This document shows positions 8,398 to 15,274 of a stretch of 64,000 bases of DNA, piece after piece (positions within the stretch are counted from its first letter, which is position 1; every line of letters begins with the position of its first letter). Below the pieces are notes generated by a model. It did not search any database and was not told where the DNA came from. It was given only the letters and a program-made list of their open reading frames with translations. Origin of the DNA: JAAXHH01 sp965225915 (GTDB lineage Bacteria > JAAXHH01); the NCBI GenBank assembly GCA_965225915.1, contig OZ245326.1:496001-560000 (forward strand), read 5' to 3'. The translations under genes and the position numbers were made by a program.

Positions 8398-9453
8398 ATG
8401 AATGATGATCACGGGTTCATTACGCGCAGCATACACGCGGGCGAGGCGGAGAACACCTCGGCGACGCCGATCTACCAGTCGACCACGGTGGACGGCGCGT
8501 ATCTGAGGGGCAGCAATCCCACGTTCACCGCTTTTGAGGAAAAGATGTGTGCCCTCGAGGGCGGAGGACGAAGTATCGCGACCGCCTGCGGCATGGCTTC
8601 GGTCACCCAGGCCGTGATGACCCTCATAGGCGCGGGCTCACGGGTCGTATCTCATCACACGGTGTATGCCTGGACAAGGCACTTCATGACCGAGGAACTG
8701 CCCAGGCTCGGATTCGATACCGAGATCATCGACATGCGGGACCCCAGGCAGGTCGACGCGGCCCTGGAGAGACCAACCGACGTGGTTTTCTTCGAGCCAC
8801 TGGCCAATCCGACGCTGGACATCATCGACGCGCCCGCGGTGATCGGCAAGGCCCACGATGCCGGCGCGAAAGTGGTGATCGACAACACCTTCCTGTCGCC
8901 CTATCTCTTCCGACCCATGGACCACGGCGCAGACGTCGTGCTGCACAGCGCTACCAAGTACCTCTGCGGTCATGGCGACGCCCTGGCCGGCATCATCACG
9001 ACTCGGGACCCGGAACTGGGAGAAGCGATGCTGCGTTCCAGGAATACCTATGGCGGTATTCTCAGTCCTATGAACGCCTTCCTTCTGCTGCGAGGGATCA
9101 AGACGCTTCCCCTGCGCATGGACCGCCACGGAGTGAACGCCCGCGCGGTAGCGGACTTCCTGGAGTCCCATCACCGGGTAAAACGGACTTATTACCCTGG
9201 TCTGCCATCCACCCCTGGTCACGAAATTGCCCGGTCGCAATGGTCCGGTTACAGCGGAATGGTGAGTTTTGAAATCGCCGAAGGGAATATCGAACGGTTC
9301 TTCGATCGCGTGCGCCTGTGCCGGCCCTGGGTCAGCCTGGGCGATGTCGGCTCCCTCGTCACCGGCGACCCCGATGGAACGCGTGTCCGGATGTCCGTCG
9401 GCCTCGAAGACACGGACGACATAATCCGGGACCTGGAACAGGCGCTGGATTGA
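8398..9453 (+). CDS. Cys/Met metabolism PLP enzyme (cystathionine gamma-synthase/lyase or methionine gamma-lyase family)
   Basis: A 351-residue enzyme with the N-terminal TRSIHAGE motif, YLRGSNPTFTAFEEK at 35-49, PLP Lys187 in HSATKYLCGHGDALAG, and the C-terminal GSLVT followed by RMSVGLEDTDDII typical of trans-sulfuration enzymes. These catalyse gamma- or beta-elimination or replacement on sulfur amino acids. The start is set at ATG 8398, with AGGACG 7 nt upstream; an in-frame ATG at 8353 would only add 15 unconserved residues. At 351 residues it is shorter than the usual 380-400. Reaction type (gamma-synthase, gamma-lyase, beta-lyase) cannot be told from motifs alone. Confidence 0.87.
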   Translation: MNDDHGFITRSIHAGEAENTSATPIYQSTTVDGAYLRGSNPTFTAFEEKMCALEGGGRSIATACGMASVTQAVMTLIGAGSRVVSHHTVYAWTRHFMTEELPRLGFDTEIIDMRDPRQVDAALERPTDVVFFEPLANPTLDIIDAPAVIGKAHDAGAKVVIDNTFLSPYLFRPMDHGADVVLHSATKYLCGHGDALAGIITTRDPELGEAMLRSRNTYGGILSPMNAFLLLRGIKTLPLRMDRHGVNARAVADFLESHHRVKRTYYPGLPSTPGHEIARSQWSGYSGMVSFEIAEGNIERFFDRVRLCRPWVSLGDVGSLVTGDPDGTRVRMSVGLEDTDDIIRDLEQALD

Positions 9454-9548
9454 CGACGTATTATGTGATGAACGGCAAATTGCTGCAGTCCGGCCCATTC
9501 CGATAAGCACTTATCAATTGTTCTTCAAGACTTGACAGGAGCCTCAAT

Positions 9549-10313
9549 ATGGCACGAAATCGCGTATTTATCGGTGATCTGACGAGGAAAGAGTTTCGCG
9601 AACGGCTCGGCGACGGCACCATCCGGGCCGCCATCGTACCCACGGCCGCGACGGAGCAGCATCTCGAACACCTGGAGATGATCCACGACACGGCCAGCGT
9701 CGCCTACATGGCCGAACACGCGGCGCTCAAGCTCTATCCCCAGGTCGTTGTCGCGTCGCCCATCGCCATCGGGGTATCGGAGCACTGGATGGAACACAAA
9801 GGCACGCTGACGGTCCGTCCCGAAATCTTCACCGAGTACGTCTACGACGTGTGCGACGCACTCAAGCGTGGCGGAGTGACCAATATCCTCATCCTGAACG
9901 GGCACGGCGGAAACGTCGTCCCCATGATGAACCGCATCGAGTCTTTCCGACAGCGACTTGGCGTCAACGTGCGTTTTAATTCCTACTGGGACACCTATCC
10001 GACGGATGTCGTCTACAAGTACATGGATCAGGAGCGGCTTCCCGGCCATGCCGATGAATACGAGACCTCCATGGCCATGGCGCTATTCCCCCACCGTGTC
10101 CACACGGAGGACATGGAAATGGAGAGTTCCTCCCGGTTTGGAACTAAGGAGAAGGGCGAGGCGCTGGCGCCCGTGGCGGTGGACGGTGTAGCCGAACTGC
10201 TGCGGAAAATGATTGCGGGTGAAGAAATCGACCTGGAACCCCGCACGTTCCGGCCGGAAGGCGCCCAGTCGATGATCCGGGATCATTTGATCGAGGAGAG
10301 GTCAGGAAGTTAG
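9549..10313 (+). CDS. Creatininase family amidohydrolase
   Basis: A 254-residue metal-dependent hydrolase of the creatininase superfamily (creatinine amidohydrolase, MftE, ArfB-like formamide hydrolases). Metal ligands are recognisable: E36 and H38 in TEQHLEH, D47 in IHD, the NGHGGN motif at 117-122, and GHADEYETS at 166-174 with the final glutamate. ATG at 9549 follows an AGGAG site. Because it ends the PLP-enzyme run, it may open a lactam or amide made or used there; the actual substrate is unknown. Confidence 0.87.
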   Translation: MARNRVFIGDLTRKEFRERLGDGTIRAAIVPTAATEQHLEHLEMIHDTASVAYMAEHAALKLYPQVVVASPIAIGVSEHWMEHKGTLTVRPEIFTEYVYDVCDALKRGGVTNILILNGHGGNVVPMMNRIESFRQRLGVNVRFNSYWDTYPTDVVYKYMDQERLPGHADEYETSMAMALFPHRVHTEDMEMESSSRFGTKEKGEALAPVAVDGVAELLRKMIAGEEIDLEPRTFRPEGAQSMIRDHLIEERSGS

Positions 10314-10432
10314 TGGTATAACCTGACCCTGGCGAAACCCTTTCTATCAGGTGATGCCAGTTAATCGACTGAGTCGGTCGGTGTCGTCTTTAGACCGCGG
10401 ACCTAAAACTTGGACGGACTACAGGGGGTAGC

Positions 10433-11074
10433 ATGGAAAGGATAAAACACAGCATGTTAAACGTATTGGTCATCTCGGTGTCGATCACATTCATGGCCGT
10501 TGTGGCATTGGGCGGTTGTTCCAATGGGTCAGAAATGAGCCAGGAAGAGTCAAATGTGACAGGGACGGACCAGGACGAGTCGAACAACGACGAAATGGGT
10601 TCAGGCGAGCATGGGACCGAAGGTGAAAACGACGGCGAAGGCGAAGAATCCGGTACTCGCCTGGCCCTGGACGAGATCTATGATACGGTACGGAACGGCG
10701 CCCGCCTCATCCTTCGCTACGACTCGGCGAGCAATTCCTTCGTCGGCACGGTGGAGAATACCACTGACAACATCCTGCGCCGGGTCAGGGTCGAGGTTCA
10801 CCTGTCCAACGGCACGGAACTCGGTCCCACGACGCCGGTCGATCTCGCTCCCGGCGAGGTGATCGACGTGACCGTGTCCGCCGCGGGGGAGGAGTTCACC
10901 GGATGGACCCCCCACGCCGAGGTGGACACCGGGGATGGCGGCGGAGAGCATGGCGAGGGCGGTGAGGGCGGCGGAGAGCATGGTGAGGGCGGTGAGGAAG
11001 GTGAGGGAGGTGGAGAACACGACGAAGGGGACGAGGGAAGTGGTGAAGGCGGTGAACATGGGACGGGAGGATGA
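10433..11074 (+). CDS. Acidic lipoprotein with FxLYD-like domain and His/Glu/Gly-rich tail
   Basis: A 213-residue predicted lipoprotein. The signal peptide ends in the lipobox VALGGC, so Cys is lipidated after cleavage. A very acidic linker (many Glu, Asp, Asn, Ser) precedes a beta-rich segment around residues 95-160 (FVGTVENTT, VRVEVHLSNG, LAPGEVIDVTV), which resembles the FxLYD/DUF3426 beta-sandwich fold. The last 45 residues are repeats built from GGEHGEGG and similar units, rich in His and Glu, and could bind metal ions. The stop overlaps an ATG of the next gene (ATGA at 11071-11074), so the dioxygenase is probably translationally coupled. No specific function is recognised. Confidence 0.75.
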   Translation: MERIKHSMLNVLVISVSITFMAVVALGGCSNGSEMSQEESNVTGTDQDESNNDEMGSGEHGTEGENDGEGEESGTRLALDEIYDTVRNGARLILRYDSASNSFVGTVENTTDNILRRVRVEVHLSNGTELGPTTPVDLAPGEVIDVTVSAAGEEFTGWTPHAEVDTGDGGGEHGEGGEGGGEHGEGGEEGEGGGEHDEGDEGSGEGGEHGTGG

Positions 11075-11091
11075 TGGAAGGAAAGAATAAC

Positions 11092-12186
11092 ATGCAACCA
11101 GCACCAGACATCCCGGGTGTGAAGCAGGTCCCGCTCCTGACCGCGAGCCAGATCGCCCGGTTCAAGCGTGACGGCTTTCTCGTACTCCCCGCCGCGCTCG
11201 ACCTCGGACTATGCGGCCAGGCCAGGGACGCGCTGTGGGACGCGGTGGCAATGCACCATCCCGGCATGAAGCGCGACGATCCCTCCACCTGGGCGCCGTT
11301 CAACGATGAAGAAACCGGCCATCTGAACGCGAGGCGACCCGAGATCGGCGGCGACCCCTATTTTTTCACCGAAGGCCACCGTTTCTATGTCCGCAACGGT
11401 ACCGAGCCATTCATGCTCGATCTGGCCCCCAGAGCCCTGTGGCGGGTTGCCGAACAATTGCTTGGCAAGGGCACGGTGGTATGGCCCGCCGGAGCGGATG
11501 GGTCCGGCTTCACGACGGGCCCGTGCTTCATGAGCGACGACGCGGTGGGCGGGCTGGCCAGCCATGGGGTTAAAGAGACCGGGCAATGGCCTGAGAAGGG
11601 ATCCTTCACCACGGAAGAAGCGCTGCAACTGCCCAGGACGGGTCCGGTGTGGTCAACCGGACAGGGGACGCGCGGCCTTTATTGCACGCTTCCCAACAGT
11701 CCGTCTCCCGGTCCAGAATACCGCGGTGCCCATTCCGACGGTGCCTGCTATGGACGCATCCGGCTTCAAATAACCGCTTATGTCGACGATCTGCCGCCCG
11801 ACTCCGGCGGCTTCACGGTGTGGCCGGGCAGCCATAGCCGGATCTGGCGCGACCAGTGGCGGGCATACCTTGAAGGCGAAAAGCACACGGACGACCACCT
11901 AGCGGAACGCAAGTCCGGCGGCTACAACGACCCCGTCATCCAGCGCATCAAGCGTGATACTCAACCCGTCGATTGCCACGGACCCGCGGGCACAGTGGTT
12001 TTGTGGCACACCAAGATCCTGCATATCGCCGGACAGAATGCATCCGACGATATCATCCGCCAGGCGACCATCTACGGTTTCCTCAAAACATCCGCATCCC
12101 TTCCCGACCCGCTCGTGACGGACAACACCAACGTGGACATCTGGCGGGACTGGTCCGACGAGGTCCGCGCAATCGACAGCTATTAG
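11092..12186 (+). CDS. Phytanoyl-CoA dioxygenase (PhyH) family protein
   Basis: A 364-residue Fe(II)/2-oxoglutarate-dependent oxygenase of the PhyH family. The facial triad is visible: HSD in EYRGAHSDGACYG (about residues 214-216) and a distal histidine in VLWHTKILHIAGQN, with an arginine about ten residues later for 2-oxoglutarate. FKRDGFLVLP near the N-terminus is the typical opening of the family. I prefer ATG 11092, because GGAAGGAAAG lies 8 nt upstream; ATG 11071, overlapping the lipoprotein stop, would add seven residues. It is larger than the three dioxygenases at 19-23 kb, with an insertion before the triad. The substrate is unknown. Confidence 0.82.
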   Translation: MQPAPDIPGVKQVPLLTASQIARFKRDGFLVLPAALDLGLCGQARDALWDAVAMHHPGMKRDDPSTWAPFNDEETGHLNARRPEIGGDPYFFTEGHRFYVRNGTEPFMLDLAPRALWRVAEQLLGKGTVVWPAGADGSGFTTGPCFMSDDAVGGLASHGVKETGQWPEKGSFTTEEALQLPRTGPVWSTGQGTRGLYCTLPNSPSPGPEYRGAHSDGACYGRIRLQITAYVDDLPPDSGGFTVWPGSHSRIWRDQWRAYLEGEKHTDDHLAERKSGGYNDPVIQRIKRDTQPVDCHGPAGTVVLWHTKILHIAGQNASDDIIRQATIYGFLKTSASLPDPLVTDNTNVDIWRDWSDEVRAIDSY

Positions 12187-12416
12187 AATCCCCCCGACCG
12201 CTAGGTAATTGATGCGATAACGGTAAACGACTTGAGATTCGCCACACAGGTTCCCGTGCTGACTTAAATTCAGCACGCTGCAGGACCAATCTAGGTTTCT
12301 CGATATGAGGTCGTAGATACCCAGATTATCTCTACGTAAGCACTTTTCATTACAGTTCGAGTTCCATTCCGTTCGCAAAAAAGACCTCCAATCCCTTTTG
12401 TCCTTGCCTCAGACAA

Positions 12417-12533
12417 GGATATTTTGATGTGCTTCGGGAGCAGAAGGGTCTCATCCTGACGGACGCGCAGTTGAATGATCTCGAAAACAAAATCATGAAT
12501 CTGGCCCCGGCAAGGTTTCCGGCTTGGCGATGA
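12417..12533 (+). pseudogene. 3' relic of a gene once coupled to the YgjP-like metallopeptidase
   Basis: Reading in one frame to TGA at 12531-12533 gives a 38-residue segment starting GYFDVLREQKGLILTD and ending APARFPAWR, with sensible composition and codon use. Its stop overlaps the ATG of the downstream metallopeptidase relic in an ATGA arrangement, which is typical of genuine co-translated genes. Upstream of 12417 no coherent coding continues, so only the end remains. YgjP-like genes often follow type I restriction hsdR genes, making this possibly the end of hsdR; that identification is a guess from context. Confidence 0.35.
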
Positions 12534-13067
12534 AACGGCACTGGATTCAATATGGCGAGCACCGAATAGCGTTCTCCGTCGTGCGCCGTGAACTGAAGAC
12601 GCTGGAGATCGGCGTGGAACCGGACGCTACCGTTGTCGTGACCGCGCCTCGCGACGCGTCGATGGAGGCTATTTCCGCCAAAGTCCGCAGACGGGCAGCT
12701 TGGGTGCGCCGCCAGCAACGGTTATTCTCCCAGTTTCTGCCGAGGACGCCCGAACGTCGCTTCATATCGTGAGAAACGCATCTCTACCTTGGAAGACAGT
12801 ATCGTCTCAAGGTTATTGCGTGCGAGAAACCGGGCGTCAAATTAATCCGGGGCTTCATCGACATAAGGAGCCGCGAACCTGGGCGGAGTGAGCTAACCCG
12901 TGTCCGGTCGAAAAGTGCTACCGGGACCGAGCTCGCATCAAGTTCACCGAAAGGCTCGAAGTGAACCTCATCACGGCAGGGGTTTCTACGAGTTGCTGAC
13001 TACTGTTATACCGGACTGGGTAAGGCATATGGAGCGATTGGAGCGGAGTGTCGGTGGGCGGATGTGA
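12530..13067 (+). pseudogene. Decayed YgjP/WLM-type M48-family metallopeptidase
   Basis: The first 80 codons read MKRHWIQYGEHRIAF, then VVVTAPRDASMEAI and RRRAAWVRRQQRLF, the recognisable N-terminus of the YgjP-like (DUF45) metal-dependent hydrolases. An in-frame TGA at 12770-12772 replaces the glycine of the expected SGETHLYLG, after which the same frame continues YLGRQYRLKV. Further on EKCYRDRARIKF appears in a different frame, and from 12984 FYELLTTVIPDWVRHMERLE gives the normal C-terminus ending with TGA at 13067. The central part, including the HELCH zinc site, is absent. The gene is therefore dead through a nonsense codon, frameshift and internal deletion. Confidence 0.75.
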
Positions 13068-13380
13068 GGTCAGCCTGTTGTCTTTTCTGCAGCCTGTCAG
13101 GTGGCCGGAAGGGACAGTAAACCGGTTCACATTTCATATCATTGTCCGTTCAAGGAGATTTCCTACATTTTTTTTACGAGAGAATCGAAGTCAACAGAGA
13201 CTGTATTGGAAGGACGGGGATATCTGTGGATTACGTTACAAGACCGAACTCAATGCATGCTCGCCTCATGGAGCCCCGTTTCGACAGAATTGCATACCGT
13301 CCTGATGGGATCGAAATGTTCAAACGCGATAAATTGGGAACCGGATCCGCCCGTCGAATCATACGACAGGGAGACTGTCG
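13068..13380. other. Intergenic region with one weak open frame
   Basis: About 310 nt following the metallopeptidase relic. A plus-strand frame at 13142-13384 would encode 80 residues (starting MSVQGDFLHFFYE) and would overlap the next start codon, but there is no clear ribosome-binding site and I recognise no family. It may be more gene debris. The sequence is visibly AT-richer than the core genes. Confidence 0.4.
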
Positions 13381-13755
13381 ATGAGAATACAGATTAACTG
13401 GAACGCCGTAACGGCCGTATGTGCGATTGTCGTGGCAGTATACACGGCCAGCGGATGGTTGACCGACGGGTTACGTTTGGATATCAAGGACCTGCGCCAC
13501 GATATGCGTGAAGAATTCGCCGGGATGCGCCAGGATATGCGTGAAGAATTGGCCGGGATGCGCGGTGAGATACGTGAGGATTTCGTCAAGATGCGTAAGG
13601 ATATCAAGGACCTGCGCCACGATATGCGTGAGGGGTTCGCCGAGACGCGCGAGGACATCGAGGCGCTGCAACAGGACGTGGCTTTCATCAAAGGCCAAAC
13701 CCAGCCGGATCAGACCCCAAACGGTAATACGCAGCGTCCGGCTCCGGGGAAATAG
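13381..13755 (+). CDS. Small membrane-anchored coiled-coil protein with internal repeats
   Basis: A 124-residue protein. Residues about 8-27 (AVTAVCAIVVAVYTASGWL) form one membrane segment. Then come repeats of an 11-residue type built on LRxDMREExAGM, for example DLRHDMREEFAGM, RQDMREELAGM, RGEIREDFVKM and DLRHDMREGFAET, all strongly helical with alternating charge, so a coiled coil is very likely. The tail is Pro/Gln-rich. The architecture resembles many short helper proteins found near toxin, mobile or phage genes, but no family is assigned. A GGGAGACTGTCG site precedes the ATG at 13381. Function unknown. Confidence 0.6.
   Translation: MRIQINWNAVTAVCAIVVAVYTASGWLTDGLRLDIKDLRHDMREEFAGMRQDMREELAGMRGEIREDFVKMRKDIKDLRHDMREGFAETREDIEALQQDVAFIKGQTQPDQTPNGNTQRPAPGK
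13480..13631 (+). repeat. Direct repeats inside the coiled-coil gene
   Basis: A 32-nt stretch starting GATATCAAGGACCTGCGCC at 13480-13511 recurs exactly at 13600-13631, 120 nt apart. Shorter related units (GATATGCGTGAAGAATT) lie between. The exact identity at DNA level points to recent duplication or gene conversion of coiled-coil modules. Confidence 0.85.
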
Positions 13756-13805
13756 GTGAACATGAATCCCGAATAGTGGTTTTAATGGACGCCGGAAGAC
13801 AACCG

Positions 13806-14057
13806 ATGCCCGCCTACCAGGAACTTCTCAAACGCATTACCGCCCGACTGGACGTTTTCGGCGGCAAGCCGATTATCCGCGACATGTGTATTTCGGAGGA
13901 ACTCATCTTGAGCCTGTTGGCCCAGAGGATTTCGCCAGAGGCCATCCTGGATGACTACCCTGACCTCGAGTTGGATGATATCCGCGCCTGCACCGTCTAT
14001 GCCCACGCGGTGGTCGCCAGGGATACGCTGGCTACGATTTCCATTGCCGAGTCGTGA
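13806..14057 (+). CDS. DUF433 family protein (antitoxin-like), orphan
   Basis: An 83-residue protein with the DUF433 signature: ITARLDVFGGKPIIRDMCIS, then LLAQRISPEAILDDYPDLELDDIRACTVYA. DUF433 proteins resemble a small winged-helix DNA-binding fold and usually sit just upstream of a PIN-like DUF5615 toxin. I chose ATG 13806, where GGAAG lies 7 nt upstream; ATG 13785 and GTG 13776 are in frame but have no such site. The usual GTRI at the end of the first motif reads DMCI here. No toxin gene follows: the next gene converges from the opposite strand. It may be a solitary antitoxin or the remnant of a pair. Confidence 0.75.
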   Translation: MPAYQELLKRITARLDVFGGKPIIRDMCISEELILSLLAQRISPEAILDDYPDLELDDIRACTVYAHAVVARDTLATISIAES

Positions 14058-14111
14058 AGATTCCTCGTAGACCGATGTGCGGGTCGCCGTTCCTCAGTTA
14101 CACGAAACTTG

Positions 14112-15257
14112 TTACTGACTGCGGTCACCTTCAATCGCGCGTATTATATCTTCGGCAACTTCATTCACCTCAGCCGCTGCACGTACATTCAACCCTGTTC
14201 GTTTTTGCAGAGCTACAACGAGAGGAATAAGAACTTCAGCCTTCTTTTCGTCGCTTAACAAGATATCCAGGACATCACTCTCCGAAACTCCCGTCGTGAT
14301 GATGCAAACTACGCTCCCGATCATCTCCTGCAACATAGCCTGGTCATCAAGGTCGGTGGAAATATACACGGAACGGAACAAATTAATAGCAGCGGTATGG
14401 TCCTTTTGAATCAACAATACCCTAATCCTGATCCACTGCAGTTGGCGTCTTGTTTCGTTGGCCTGTTCTGCTTCTAGATTGTCCACCATCTCTTGAATCG
14501 TATCGCAAGTACGTTGTGCTTCTGATAGACGACCGATTTTAATTTGGATGTCTGCTTTGCTGACCCATGCGCCGGCGGCTGCTACCTGGAACCATGGGTT
14601 TTCGTATGCACTCGCACGGTCTATTACCTCGTCATAGGTCGCTAAACTTTCCCTGTGTTTCCCAAGCTGACTTTGGACAAAAGCTTTGTTGTCCATCGCC
14701 ATCACAACGACTTGTTGCAACTCTTCTGATTTGCTATTACCGAAACGTTCTACAACCATATCATTGGTTTCGATGGACCCTTCATTGTCACCAAGGTTTC
14801 CCAGCGCGACACCTCTATTGATCATAGTCCTAGCAATCCATAACTGAACTCGGGATTCGGTACTATTTCCAAAGCGGTCGATCACTTCGTCGTAAGTCGC
14901 GATCTCTGCTTCGGAACGCCCAAGTTGCGCTTGTATCATTCCTTTATTCAGAAATGACTTAGCGACAACCTCTTGTAGTTCTGTTAATTCGCTGGATCCA
15001 AATCGCTCTATTACCTGGTCGTAACTTGATATTGCCTCCGAAAGGTTACCGAGATTCCATTGAGCAACTCCCTGGTTGATCATCGCCGTAGCGACTTGAA
15101 CTTTACGGTCCAATCTTGGGTCATCGTCGACCGAGGTAACAAACATATCGTAGGATTTAACCGAGGACTCAACATCGCCTAGTTCGTACTGCGTCTCTGC
15201 TTTATTGAATAACACCTCGGCTACCAAACTCCTTAAGTGGCAGTTCATTAATAGCAC
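14112..15257 (-). CDS. TPR-repeat segment, C-terminal part of the frameshifted ATPase-TPR gene
   Basis: An open frame of 381 codons made almost wholly of tetratricopeptide repeats with a period near 42 residues, for example FLNKGMIQAQLGRSEAEIATYDEVIDRFG and MINRGVALGNLGDNEGSIETND. The last about 90 residues are a different helical domain. The repeats have exactly the style of the upstream frame (15275-17386), and the sequence between (about 15240-15310) reads ATYDEIVERFGAINELPLK in the third frame, completing the missing repeat. So this was one protein of about 1090 residues, now interrupted by two single-base shifts in the same direction. The nominal ATG at 15257 or 15248 has no good ribosome-binding site; whether this part is translated on its own is doubtful. 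Confidence 0.6.
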   Translation of the reverse strand: MLLMNCHLRSLVAEVLFNKAETQYELGDVESSVKSYDMFVTSVDDDPRLDRKVQVATAMINQGVAQWNLGNLSEAISSYDQVIERFGSSELTELQEVVAKSFLNKGMIQAQLGRSEAEIATYDEVIDRFGNSTESRVQLWIARTMINRGVALGNLGDNEGSIETNDMVVERFGNSKSEELQQVVVMAMDNKAFVQSQLGKHRESLATYDEVIDRASAYENPWFQVAAAGAWVSKADIQIKIGRLSEAQRTCDTIQEMVDNLEAEQANETRRQLQWIRIRVLLIQKDHTAAINLFRSVYISTDLDDQAMLQEMIGSVVCIITTGVSESDVLDILLSDEKKAEVLIPLVVALQKRTGLNVRAAAEVNEVAEDIIRAIEGDRSQ

Positions 15258-15274
15258 CGAAGCGTTCTACGATC

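Noticed and set aside
12350..12718. 122-codon minus-strand frame over the metallopeptidase relic
   Set aside because: The plus strand reads as YgjP-like sequence; the minus frame has no recognisable content.
13480..13631. Repeats as a CRISPR-like array
   Set aside because: They are coding, in frame and of unequal length, with no spacer pattern; no CRISPR array was found in the window.
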